Source of the DNA: Rotaria sordida
Taxonomy: Eukaryota; Rotifera; Eurotatoria; Philodinida; Philodinidae
Length of the DNA: 64,000 nucleotides
Reading direction: 5' to 3'
Assembly: GCA_905250125.1 (NCBI GenBank)
Contig: CAJNOL010000909.1
Span: forward strand, 30,787 to 94,786
Shown here: positions 43,734-55,260 of the stretch, in pieces
How the letters are laid out: each line of letters starts with the position of its first letter
How positions within the stretch are numbered: the stretch's first letter is position 1
Translations under genes and position numbers: made by a program
Notes under the pieces: generated by a model
Databases searched by the model: none
Told to the model about the DNA's origin: nothing
What the model saw: the letters and a program-made list of their open reading frames with translations, nothing else

Positions 43734-44024
43734 CTTAAATATATAATCAATCGAAGTTTTTAGATTAGAAAAACTTGAACATAAATGCATATAAGGAATG
43801 TTAACAAACGTATATATATGTATATTAATAAAAAGCTATAATAAAAAAAAACAAGTTTAATCAACGAATATATAGTCATTTCATAAGCAAAAAAAAAAGA
43901 TAAAGGAACAAGTTTGCTTTAAGATTGATATACATTGTTTTTCCAAAAGAAGCAAACAAAAAAGAAAAAGAAAAAGACAAAAGAAAGCATTCGTTCATAC
44001 TACGTTGTATATAAGAAGTAAAAA

Positions 44025-44792
44025 TCAGTTGAATTTTTTTAAAAATTCTTCAGCACACATTCGTGCACGTGAACTAACAGCCAATTTCATTTCACTAATT
44101 TCTTTATCGATTTCTTCAAGAAAATAAATTATAAAATCAACTAAACGATGTTTATACATTGTTTCTGCATGAAAATTTGTTATTAAAAAACTTATATCAT
44201 ATTCCTAGATAAAATATTTTTAATAATTAATAAAACAAAAAAAAAAAAAGAATTTTATTTTTACATACAGGAATTGGTTTTCGACGAAGTATATGAAAAT
44301 CATCAGCACGTTGCATCATAAAACGCATTAATCGTTTGCATAAAATTTTCTCAAGATCATCTGCCTATTACAAAAAAATATAAAATAAAAACAAAAGAAA
44401 AATTTTATTATTAATAAAATAATGATTTTACTTGTTTAACACCAATACTGATTCGAACAGAATTAATTGAACCTTCAATAAGAATTCGTTCATTTTGATT
44501 ACGACTTATTACAACCGGATTAAGTAATAATTGTTTAGAAGATCTAAATAATTAAAAATAAAATTCGTTTTAAATTAAAAAACAAACCAAAATACATACT
44601 TGACTTCAACTTCAGGTTTATTATGACGTTCAACAACTTGTGATTCAAAATTTTCAATACAAAATGCTGCTTGAAGTGTTGCACGAATCGCATCAAGATA
44701 TGGTTTATGGGCAGATGTCTAGATGAATAAGAAAATAATATTTTTCGTGACAAAACGCATTAACTTACTCTAGGAGGTACTGGTTGTGTCAT
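44025..44792 (-). CDS. ARPC4: Arp2/3 complex subunit 4
   Basis: ARPC4 is a core subunit of the Arp2/3 complex that nucleates branched actin filaments in the cytoplasm. Minus-strand exons 44792-44769, 44718-44600, 44543-44432, 44364-44269 and 44204-44025 join in frame to 176 residues (human 168). It is highly conserved: [92 protein letters not shown] and the ending AEEFLKKFN. The N-terminus has a few extra residues (TQPVPPRTSAHK). Introns are 50-67 bp. It heads a three-gene minus-strand row with the b561 gene and AOX. Confidence 0.97.
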
Positions 44793-46640
44793 TTTGAGTT
44801 GTGAAGAAAAAGAAAACAAATCCGAGAGAGATACAAGACAAAAAACCACAAATAGATATTAGATAAACAAATGGACCAAAAAAACGGACGATGATGATGA
44901 GGTAAATGATATTAAACAGAACAAAATGATTCGTTCTTTAATACTACTATCCACGCATGAGATCCTCCGATTTTAGTGAATAATAGCGGCATCTATATAT
45001 AAATTTATGAAAAAAAATTATAATAATAATTATTAATTAAAGTAAATGTGAAAATTTAATTTATCTAATATGATCTTCTATCGATTCTATGAAAAATTAA
45101 ATATAAACTTTAAAGAAGGTTGTACTAGATATTGAAATAATATTAGTTGTTGTTGACTCGAAATTAAGTTGATAATAATAATCTATATATGACATATAAG
45201 AAACTTATAAAATCTTATAGAGTATTTTAACATAGCAATACGATCAATCTATATTCGAATATAGTAAAATGTTACATTCTACGAAAGTCAATGAACGAAA
45301 GAAAGATCAGACTTTGCATTTTTGAGAAAATTATGTTTCAAATCTGATTTACTTATGAAAGAATATATCTGATAAATGAAATTGCCAAAATGAAGAAATA
45401 TAACAACGAAAAGACGTATGTGTGATGAAGAGTGAATCAAGTATTGTAACTAATGTGCAATAAATAGTAATAGTCAAATGAATCGTGCGTGATAAAGAGT
45501 ATAGAAAACTAAGAATTCACAAATTTATTTAACATCGTTGTACTGAAAAAAAACTTATTTACATTGTCAAATGCATCTTCAATACATAACGTCTTTTCTT
45601 CTAATGACAATATATACCATAGAAAGTGATAAACTATCATTTTATTCTTTGTTTCATTGGTTGAACCACCATATTATGCTGCTATACACATTCATTTAAT
45701 CGTTCAGTAAGCTTACGAGCATACCATCCTTTCTCTTGACAAACTTTGACATATACTGTTGAGTTTTGCTTAAACTTAGAATTCAATTAATTCATACTTT
45801 TTCGTCTGTCTATCTTCTGTTGACTCTGCTAGATCAACAACATCGTCGTTCTAATGATCGACACCTACAATAAGATCGTTTAGTTGCATTAAATACCAAA
45901 ACCGACAATATTTAGACTTGTTAAAATTTATCGTGGAAATCTTAGATACATCGAACGCTTTGAGAGATTCTAGAAAGTTCCAGATGAGCTAAGCATTGCT
46001 ATTACTGATACGCCTTTGCTTGTTGCAAGGAAAACGTATTCAATAGTCTTTGGCTTTCCTTTGTTCAGCCTCGTTTGCTAAATGGAACCCTTCGGTTTCC
46101 AAAAAAAACCATGGAACGAGACCTGTTGTAACCGAAAATTCTTTTTTATTGATAACTAGAGTTATTTAGGGTGTAGATGTGGATGTGAGTGTCGAGTGTG
46201 AGGAAGATACTATCAACAATCATGTCCACATCAACATTCTTTTCACAGTCTTCCCGTTTTTGTTTTATCTTTTGAAGAAACTGGTTTTTCAATAAAATAA
46301 TAAATATCAACAAGTTCGAAAAATGAAAGATAGAAATTTCTAAAAACACTCCCATTAATTACTTGATATACTATCAATAAATCACTAGTTTCAAAGACAC
46401 TTTTTAAGAACCGAAATTGGAGCCGGTTTTTATTAGCCGGAATTTTTAGTTCCAATTCCGGTTCCGGGTATTTCGTTTTTGAAACAACATGGTTCTATTG
46501 CTAGGGTCTAGAAGAGAAACCTCAAAAGCTTCGATTTAAACTTATACTCACTATTTTTTTTCGAAAATATGTGTGAGTTTCACAAAATTTAAGTGTTGTA
46601 TTCGGCTTTCAAAAGTTCTTTCAGGCCAAAATCGATCATA
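44793..46640. other. Gene-free intergenic region
   Basis: Upstream flank of ARPC4, AT-rich, no gene seen. Two noticeable short features are a GT-rich stretch at 46165-46205 (GTGGATGTGAGTG type) and a cluster of CCGG/GGAACC-like words at about 46410-46470 just left of the palindromic repeat element. Confidence 0.45.
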
Positions 46641-46654
46641 CATCAGTTACTAAA

Positions 46655-47990
46655 GCGTAAGATATCCTAGGTCAGGATTCGAGTATTTCATCTCGCGATT
46701 CGCGACACACCCGATTCCAACTGAGATCTCACTGGTTCCAAGTAGAACTCGATGAGCTCTATCCAACACACTAGTTTTTTCCGAAAACAAACAATCCTTA
46801 CTAGTGAAAACCCGTTTCTTTCGCAAAAAAAAACAAGAAAAAATGACACAGCGACACCAAAACCACTCGCGATTCACTCAGAGACCGATTCCAACAAAAC
46901 TAACGCTGGTTCCAAGTAGATCTCGATGCGCTCTATCCAATGGACACCTTTTGAGCTCGAATCGATGCATCCATCACTGAGAAATCGGCCAATAGGCCCC
47001 AGAACAGAGCTTTTCTTCCGGAAACTCTATCACGATTCGTCCAGACACCGATTCCAACAAAAATAACGTTAGTTCCAAGTAGATCTCGATGAGCTCTATC
47101 GAATGGACACCATTTGAGCTTAAATCGATGCACCTATCGCTGAGAAGGGAGAAAAGTCCTGTTCTGAGGCCTATTGGCTGATTTCTCAGCGATGGGTGCA
47201 TCGATTTAAGCTCAAAAGATGTCCATTCGATGGACCTCATCGAGATCGACTTGGAACCAGCATTAGCTTTGTTGGAATCGGTCAGGGGTCGAATCGTGGC
47301 AGGTTTTCCAGTAGAAAAGCCCTGTTCTGGGGTCTATTGACTGATTTCTCAGCGATAGATGGATCGATTTAAGCCCAAAAGGTGTCCATTCGATGGAGCT
47401 CATCGAGATCTACTTGGAACCAGTGTTAGCTTTGTTGGAACCAGTCACTGGTCGAATCGTGACTGGTTTTCCTGGGAAAGCCCTGTTCTGGGGCCTATTG
47501 GGTGATTTCTCAGCGACTGGTGAATCGATTTAAGCTCAAAAGGTATCCATTCGATAGAGCTCATCGAGATCTACTTGGAACCAGTGTTGAATTTGTTGGA
47601 ATCGGTCACTGGGAGAATCGCGGGAGGTTTTCCCGAAAAAAGCGTTGTTTCGGGCCTTGTGGGCCGATTTCTCAGTGATGGATGCATCGATTTGAGCTCA
47701 AAAGGTGTCCATTGGATAGAGCGCATCGAGATCTACTTGGAACTAGTGTCGGTTTTGTTGGAATCGGTCTCTGAGCGAATCGCGAGTGGCTTTGGTGTCG
47801 TTGTATTGTCTTTTCTTGTATTTTTTCGAAAAAAACGGGTTTTCACCAGTAAGGATTGTTTGTTTTCGGAAAAAAACTAGTGCGTTGGATAGGGCTCACC
47901 GAGTTCTACTTGGAACCAGTGTGATCTCAGTTGGAATCGGGCGTATCGCGAGATGAAATACTCGAATTCTGACCTAGGATATCCTACGTA
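46655..47990. repeat. Palindromic element built of 162-bp tandem repeats
   Basis: Right of about 47150, four units of about 162 bp follow one another. The word CGATTTRAGCYCAAAAG occurs at 47202, 47365, 47526 and 47688, each followed by GTCCATTCGAT-, GAGATCTACTTGGAACCAGT- and TTGTTGGAATCGGTC-like blocks. Left of 47150, about two units run in the opposite orientation. The outer ends are inverted repeats: GATATCCTAGGTCAGGATTC on the left and its complement at about 47960-47985. Each carries a shared AAACAAACAATCCTTACTAG segment further in. It is distinctly more GC-rich than its surroundings. ORFs such as 47575-47880 are produced by the repeat and are not taken as genes. It may be a foldback transposon with internal satellite expansion. 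Confidence 0.8.
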
Positions 47991-49788
47991 AACCCAAACA
48001 TGTGTTTCTCATTCCTTTACATTGATAGACTTATGCAATGCATCGAAATCCTTGTAAAAACGTCAAAATTTTTTTATTATTTTCGGTGGCAGAAAAGTAA
48101 TATTGTCGTAGTAAAGCTGACTTAGAAAACTTTCTTCAGGAAAAATAAAATTTCAAATGACTACACGAATGAATAAAGGATTTATATACTTTACTGCTTG
48201 TCTTCTCATTGTTTAATGATGTTGAAACTCATCTAATTCTAAACAAGTAGTTGGAAATATATATAAATTTTACTAAAAGCTTATTTTTCTATAATATGAT
48301 TATGATAATAAAAAACAACGAATACACAAAGTAACCTCAATTTGATCTGTTAAAAATGTAATTGGTCAAAGATTAATGTTTAAACTATTATAAAACCTTA
48401 TTTTCGTGAACCATAAATAGTCTTAGATGTTGTAATTCGATAGAAGCAAGTAATTAATAATAATTAGAAAAGACTATAACTTAAGATAATGCATATAACA
48501 TGATCTATTTTCAATTCTTACATAACATTCATTAATTCTGTCAAAATTTATTTTTAAAATTTAAATATAGGAACTTACCGATAAACATTTTCATAAAAAT
48601 TATCAAATAAAGTAAATTTGAATAAAATATCATTCTTAAAAATTTCAAGAAAAAAACAACTTCAATGATCGGTTTCAAACCGATCGTCTGTTCACTTTGT
48701 CGTTAAGTGATATATCTTCAACTATTTTATTAGAACGTTTTATATTTCAAATCTTATATCCATCTGACACAGAAATTAAACTATAGTAGTTATCTTAATT
48801 TACGTGTGTTTTATAAAAAATACAAAAGAATTTTTAATCACTGTTTGTTATAATGCACCAATAATACATACGACACTATTCTCAGATGTCTTTCATTTAG
48901 AATTTGAATGGTAAAACGAAATAGACTGGTGAAATAGAGGAATGTCCAAGATTTGAAAAACTGGAATCCTTTATCAAGTCTTCTATAGTTTTATAATTGC
49001 TAAAATGAAAAAACATCCAATATTCACAATAGTGTTTGCTCTCACATTGATATTCATCAAGAAATCTATGAATTTGAATGTATAGGTATGAAAACTATTG
49101 TAGAAAACAAAAAAAACATTATTTTGGCTTTTCTGATTGACGAAACTAATGATCAATTTCCATTTCTCCAAGGGATTATCATAACTTCACTGAGAGTTTC
49201 TCCACAACTTAGGAATTTCAATTTGTCACTTCTTGGAAGGTGTGAATCTTTTCTTCAATCATACTCAGACTCACACGCTATTATTTCTTATTGCTGTACT
49301 TATACATCTCTCACTTTTTAGTATCCTATGAAATATCTTCCTCAGCTTATCGACCATCTCGAAATAAACTTTTCTCCAAATTTTCATACACGAAATTCTA
49401 CCGAATTCGCTATTTTTTTCTGCTATTCCTTCCTTCGCCATTTTTTCGGCAATTCTTTCCATCGTCATTTTTTTCGCTATTCTTTCCTTCGCCGTTCCTT
49501 TCCGCTGTTCTTTCCTTCGTCATTTTTTTTTCAGACAAAATCAATGCCATTCGAGAGTTCATCTTTTTTTTTTCTTTATACTGACTTTGACTAATTCTAT
49601 ATGTATCGACGGACAATGTTAATTCATTCATTCACGAACCAGCTTGATTAGAATTCAATGTTACAATATTGACAATGTAATAGTTGACCATTGTCATCAC
49701 GGACGACGAGGGACACATATAGAACAAACTTTATCGAAACATAGCTATATATATATAGCTGTTTAAAGAGTTCCAAGCCATAATAAGC
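47991..49788. other. Intergenic region, no gene seen
   Basis: AT-rich flank. It contains a 19-bp perfect palindrome with one central base at 48667-48685 and a degenerate CTTTCCTTCG-type array at 49406-49530. The promoter of the F-box gene is expected in the last 200 bases. Confidence 0.45.
49406..49530. repeat. Degenerate pyrimidine-rich tandem array
   Basis: Four to five imperfect copies of a unit like CGCTATTCTTTCCTTCG followed by a C/T-rich spacer, about 20-28 bases apart. It creates overlapping spurious ORFs in several frames. Confidence 0.6.
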
Positions 49789-51946
49789 ATGAATGATTCA
49801 ACTGTTGGTATTCTTGACCTACCTGATGAAATTTTGCTTACTATTTTGAAGAATCTTAATAATTACGATGTGCTATATTCACTTATGGGTATTAATAAAA
49901 AACTCGATAATGTGGCATGTGATATCAAATTCACTCGAAATGTCGATCTAATGATGTTACCATCAAGTAGAGCGAATGATTGGAAAACTAGTGTGATACT
50001 TGATCGAGTTTTTATGCGCATATTACCTCGAATTCATGAGAATGTGGAATGTCTTACTATTCAAGGATGTTTCTTACAACGTGTTCTTCTTGCTGGCAAT
50101 TATCGTAACTTACGCAAGCTCACTCTCATCAATCTCGAATTCAAGATGGTTTCTGATGTCTTCAATGGTATGTTAATTGATTTCTGAATGTTCAACAAGT
50201 AGAATAGATCTTTGTATTTTTTTAAGAAAATTCTTCATTTATTCATACATTCAAACACCAAATTTCAGATTTGGTCGTAACGATTAGTGATCCAATTACA
50301 AATAAACCAATAGAGAATTTACTAATTCCTATTGATTTCAAAATTTTTGCCTTATTAACAAATCTGAAGTATTTGGATTGGGATATAGATGATACTTATT
50401 CTTTGCAAGAATCATTGCTGGATGTTTTATCTTCTAATGCATGTTTTTCATCGAATATTGTTCATTTACAGATTAGAATGCACAATTTTGATGATTGTCT
50501 TTGTCTACTTGATGGTCGTCTTAGTCAATTACATACATTTATTATCACTCTTGATTACATATATGATACGATGAATATCATGGATCGTCGTTCATTAAAC
50601 ATCAGTCACGATTCATTAATGATCATAAATAATTTGGTAAATGAATATATATTTTTATTTCAGTGTTTACTAGAGAATCATTGAATTAATAATATTTAGA
50701 AACAATTCTCTAAAATATGTATTCACGGATTGTCCTAGTTTTTGTTTGCATTGTTGTCATTGAATCCTTATTTTTCAATTTTTAAAGCGTTTTTATTATT
50801 ATGGTCATTGAATTAAATAGCAAATAGATCTGTTTTACATATCTATGATATCTACAGCAGATCTTAAGGTACTATGATGTATCTTAGTCAATTCATAACG
50901 TCTGTTGTCCTGAATGGCTTAAGTCTGTAATGAGAAGGGAAGCAGAACTGGTGATGAATAGAACTAAGTGAAATATTTCATGCATTGATACAATCTATCA
51001 TTGGACGAAGAATTTAATGTGGTATCATTGCTCAATGTTTATTATATATTTTTTATTTTTATAGAATACTCTACTTAAACTCAACTGTTTTTCGCTATAT
51101 GTACGTTTTTCAACATATGAATTCGACAGTCTAGTTGTGCCCCTCCTTCGTCGAATGTCAAATTTAGAAAAGTTAACATTATCTCTTCATGTTAGTAAAC
51201 GAAATTCATTTATTGATGGTACTTATCTGCATAACTATGTACTCAATCAAATGTCACATCTACATACATTTATCTTCGACATTGTTACAGATTTTGTCAG
51301 GATTAATCAAGAATTTAAACCATCGTCTGATGATATTCGATGCACATTCATTGAAAGAGGACATGATGTTGATTGCTACATCGACTATTATCATTATAAC
51401 ATAGGTCGATGTCATGTTTATTCTCTTCCATTTAACATGAAACATATACGTTACATTACACATAGTTTTCCTGGTGGTATGTTCATGAATGTTCGCATTT
51501 TGCTTATGTGCGACATTGACAACAATTCCTTCGAGCACGATTTTTTCGCTCGAATCTCACGTTCATTTCCATTACTCAGTAATTTGACAATTGCCAATAC
51601 AACACCACAAAATAAGAATCGATCACAACAGCTAGTCAAACCTGAACAAACATCCTCGATTATTGAATATTCGCATCTCGACGAACTTATCTTTAGCCCT
51701 GTTAGTACACATATTGACTATGTGGAAGAATTTCTTTGCAACTTGAATACACGTCTACCTTGTCTTAGCAAGTTTCATGTTAAATATGAACATTTAGTAA
51801 CTGTTACAGAGAATTTTACAAGAAATACAACACGTATGAATTGTGCAAAATTGAAATATGTTAATTTTTATCGTGAACTTGGAATAGTTCGTTCAAAAGA
51901 CTTTTATCTTTATTTTCCTTTGTTATATCACGATAATTGTAAGTAA
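49789..51946 (+). CDS. F-box protein with LRR-like region
   Basis: Exons 49789-50167, 50269-50636 and 51065-51946 join in frame to give about 541 residues. Residues 8-45 are an F-box: ILDLPDEILLTILKNLNNYD, then VLYSLMGINKKLDNVACD. F-box proteins bind Skp1 and bring substrates to SCF ubiquitin ligases. The rest has irregular leucine-rich segments (ENVECLTIQGCFLQ, NLRKLTLINLEF, NLKYLDWDID, SNLEKLTLSLHV, LDELIFSPV) as in the large F-box families I associate with bdelloid rotifers. The stop is at 51944-51946. A perfect GTAAGT donor overlaps the last codons, so an alternative end is possible, changing only a few residues. AATAAA at 51966 supports termination here. Confidence 0.82.
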
Positions 51947-52886
51947 TAGATTTGTTTAATATATCAATAAAATAAAATGAAAACACCTACTTAGAAAAAT
52001 TATACATATGAAAAGATTGGGTTTTATATTGTCCTATTCATACTTATTATAAGATAAAGAACTCGGATTTGTGAATTGTTTGATGTTGTTGCTTTTTCAT
52101 TCAACACTGTTTTAATCATGATAACAATATATGCCAGAAATGAATTCAGTTCGCAATTTATTAAAGAAATTAGCTTCAAGTTGTTTCTATGAAGAGCTTT
52201 TTTTTTCTTATAGATTAATGACATTATCAATTAATGGAATTGGTGTGGTTTTATGTACTCCACTTTTGAGAGGTACTCAGAAATAATATACAAAACTTGT
52301 TATTATAAAAATTTATTGCTCTATTTTTCAAAGTAAATTGTCTTGTTTGTATAAACTTAAACGGTAAATATTTCTCATTCATGTACCTATTATATCGTAT
52401 TTTTATGGCAGATATTGAGTGTGAGTATGGGTGTGAATGGGGGAATGCGCTTCTTCTTCACTCACATTCACACTCTTTTATTAATGTGTACTCATGAACA
52501 AATAAATAAAAGTCAGTGTCCTTTTCTATTATACATCAATTATAAGTGTAAGCATATTTAGATATCATTGTATTGAATCTTATCTTACGTTGTGTTTTCT
52601 CGATTATTCGTTATTCGATGTACTTTTAGTTAGTTTTGAAAACTAAAAAGAATACTTCAATCGATAGTGGCAATATGATCAATGTAGGACTGTGAAATCG
52701 CACACCAATTGTAAATTACTCTTCAAGTTGTTTGTTCGTTCTTAATACACAACTCATACTGCAAAAAACTAACAAACAAGCATGTTCTCTGTCATTTTGC
52801 GTAGTGATTATCTTAGATACGTGTATAAAAGGTGAAGATATCATACATTCAATTTCGTATTTTTCTTCTATAAAGACTACACAATC
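51947..52886. other. Intergenic region
   Basis: No gene seen. At 52418-52480 a GT-rich stretch (GTGTGAGTATGGGTGTGA) is followed after about 25 bases by its near reverse complement (CACTCACATTCACACTC), making a short hairpin. Confidence 0.5.
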
Positions 52887-53684
52887 ATGTTGTATATCGT
52901 GGTTCTACTTGTTTTATTGTTGAAATCACCGACTTTAATTTTATCATTACAGTGTTACATCTGTGAGGGTGGTTTTACACTTAATTATACTGTAACAAGT
53001 GATACAGTTCCATCGTTTTCTAAATGTCAGTTGGTCAATGGTGGAATATGTTGGATTACTGTCATTTGGAATCAAAATAATCACACTTCTAGTTTCTTAG
53101 TAGATAGTATAAATACTCTGTCTGTCAACTATACTTCGGAACATATCATCATGGCTTCTGCTGACATGACAGTTGTACATCAACACGAATTTCTACAAGT
53201 GAATCATTCATTTGGTTATGTTTGTCTATCGAATAAATGCAATAATGAAATGAGTTTAAAACAAATTCTTCATTCACTGGTTATCGAAGATAAATTTGCT
53301 CATGAATTAACTCCATTACTTGAAATTATTTCTCCATTTGATACACATTCTGCTGCATGTTATGATTTTAATAATTATACAGTCGGTTGTGCTTCAACAG
53401 ATCTTGACACTTGTCAACGATGTCAAATTTCTGTCGATAGAGAACCTCCGCCGAGTCAACAAATCTGTGCAACATGTCCTTATTATTCTGAAGATCCTAA
53501 TTCAATATCACGTCAAATTATGTTTTTACTAGATAGTCGAACACAATCACAGAATATTGCTAAAATCAATTGTCAACTCAAAGCATGTAATTCAATTGAT
53601 AATATTAACCGAGTTTATAAAACAAGCAAAATTACATTTGATTTTGGAGAGTTTTTCAAAAATTTCTGGTATAATAATCTGTAG
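52887..53684 (+). CDS. Secreted cysteine-rich protein, Ly6/three-finger-like
   Basis: Single-exon ORF of 265 residues. Residues 1-20 form a signal peptide (MLYIVVLLVLLLKSPTLILS). The mature part begins LQCYICEGG, the usual opening of Ly6/uPAR domains, and a CLSNKCNNEM block near residue 117 gives the closing C-N pair. A second cysteine-rich segment follows (ACYDFNNYTVGCASTDLDTC, then CQRCQIS and CATCPYY). Several N-glycosylation sites (NYT, NHT, NHS) fit an extracellular protein. There is no C-terminal hydrophobic tail, so no GPI anchor is evident. Family assignment rests on the cysteine pattern only; the role is unknown. AATAAA occurs at 53843. Confidence 0.7.
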   Translation: MLYIVVLLVLLLKSPTLILSLQCYICEGGFTLNYTVTSDTVPSFSKCQLVNGGICWITVIWNQNNHTSSFLVDSINTLSVNYTSEHIIMASADMTVVHQHEFLQVNHSFGYVCLSNKCNNEMSLKQILHSLVIEDKFAHELTPLLEIISPFDTHSAACYDFNNYTVGCASTDLDTCQRCQISVDREPPPSQQICATCPYYSEDPNSISRQIMFLLDSRTQSQNIAKINCQLKACNSIDNINRVYKTSKITFDFGEFFKNFWYNNL

Positions 53685-54545
53685 CTATTCATTTCATTGA
53701 TATATTTGATCAAAATTCCGAATCGAGTGAATGACATGAGAGCTAAGAATGAAGATTACATTTCAGCTGTTCTACATTTTCATAGTCATACTATATTAGA
53801 AAAGATATCATTCATGTACTGATCAACAAAAAATTTAGATCGAATAAATGGAAAGCATTTTTCACATGAACTTTAAGATATAAGTAGAAGACTATGACCA
53901 TCGTGTTCTCCATCAAAAATGACTTAGAACTATTAATTGAACATATTTCATAATGCGAATGACGAAATTCCAGTGAAAAAATATATATTCAGTTTGAGGC
54001 TGTCGAAGATGATCTCTAATGCAAGTTGTTTCTAGACGCCTATCTTATTTCAATCACGAGTTATGAAGCACCAAAATGTGAACTTTTTTTGCCCATCTTG
54101 GATGGGTCATAAAAACTATCAGCTCAATCAATGGAGTTGTTCTTGAGATATGATTTCGTCAAGACCCAGTCTGCTCGAAATGTTCAACTTGCCTATATAC
54201 ACAATTAGAGTCCTGAAGCAGAAATTTTCTCGTGTCCCGAATCACATTTGCCCTGTTAACTGAAAGAAATATCAAGATACTGTTCTATCGGAAAAGAATA
54301 CCTCTTTTCATTTACAAAGCGTTCTAATATAAGGACGTAGAAAGATAAATTTCTGGACCCGCTCGATTAGCTCACAGGACAAGACAAAGATGTTTTTTCG
54401 GGATCTGATATGATCTGGCAGAACTCTGTATATAACCGTAAATGAATGATTAATCAAATATCTCTCATGTAAATAAGGGTGTAAGTATGCGAGTCTTTTT
54501 TCAATCTCACACTCACATCCTCTCAATTTTTTTCCATTCTCAGTA
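53685..54545. other. Intergenic region
   Basis: No gene seen. A GT-rich and CA-rich pair at 54477-54531 forms a short imperfect hairpin like the one at 52418. Confidence 0.45.
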
Positions 54546-54872
54546 GTGTCCGAATTCTGTGAATTTCGAACTCTTGAGGAGTTCTTGAACTCAAATATTA
54601 CTCAATACGTACGAGCACTAAGACCCCAAGGCATTCAAGGATCCCAAGGAATTCAAGGATCTCAAGGAAGCCAAGGATCTCAAGGAAGTCAAGCATCTCA
54701 AGGAAGCCAAGGATCACAAGGAATTCATGGATCCCAAGGGACTCAAGGATCGCACGGAATTCAAGGTTCCCAAGAAAGTCTAGGATCCCAAGGAATTCAT
54801 GGTTCCCATGGAATTCAAGGATCCCAAGAAAGCCAAGGAATTTATGGATCCCAAGGAGTTCATGGATCCTAA
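54546..54872 (+). CDS. Possible collagen-like Gly-X-Y ORF on an 18-bp minisatellite
   Basis: ORF of 108 residues. After a 28-residue non-repetitive start (MSEFCEFRTLEEFLNSNITQ...), glycine occupies every third position for about 27 triplets (GIQGSQ, GIHGSQ), with a few Gly to Ala or Glu changes. The DNA is an 18-bp tandem repeat of the GGAATTCAAGGATCCCAA type and continues past the stop to about 54900. No signal peptide or other domain is seen, and no introns. It may be a real short collagen-like protein, a fragment of a longer one, or a minisatellite that happens to read open. The opposite strand is also open over the repeat, which argues for caution. Confidence 0.35.
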   Translation: MSEFCEFRTLEEFLNSNITQYVRALRPQGIQGSQGIQGSQGSQGSQGSQASQGSQGSQGIHGSQGTQGSHGIQGSQESLGSQGIHGSHGIQGSQESQGIYGSQGVHGS

Positions 54873-54905
54873 GAAAGCCAAGGATCCCAAGTAAGTCAAG
54901 AAGCA
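54630..54905. repeat. 18-bp minisatellite (GGAATTCAAGGATCCCAA type)
   Basis: About 15 imperfect copies, with a 9-bp sub-period in places (CAAGGATCT, CAAGGAAGC). The period is a multiple of three, which keeps long open frames on both strands. Confidence 0.85.
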
Positions 54906-55260
54906 CAAGGAATGAAGGATATCTTTGAAATTCAAGCTTTTGAAAGGTGTCAAGAATTTCAAGGATAGTAGCCGGTCCAGTGAAGATAGTGAAGTTACGA
55001 AATCATATTAAGGTCCTCGATGGCAGTGAACGTATCTGTGCTTTCAGGAAGCTGAGAAAAGTCAGAACTTCCCTAGTGTAGGCTGGAATGTATATGTGTA
55101 TGTGCCTTTTAAAGAAAATTGTCGATTTTCGTGACGCATAGTCGGTATAATGGCATTTGATATCTAAGCGTTTCGTCCACGGAAGGAGACGCGTAGAAGG
55201 AGGCATAAAGAAGGATCTGGGCTATAAAAAAATCCTTTACTATGGGTAGAAAACTTATGA

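Noticed and set aside
47575-47880. 101-codon ORF and its minus-strand counterparts
   Set aside because: They are products of the 162-bp repeat (recurring CIDLSSKGVHWIE-type words), not a gene.
54598-54906. Leucine-rich minus-strand ORF of 102 codons
   Set aside because: It is the complement of the 18-bp minisatellite; an open frame on both strands is expected from a repeat length divisible by three.
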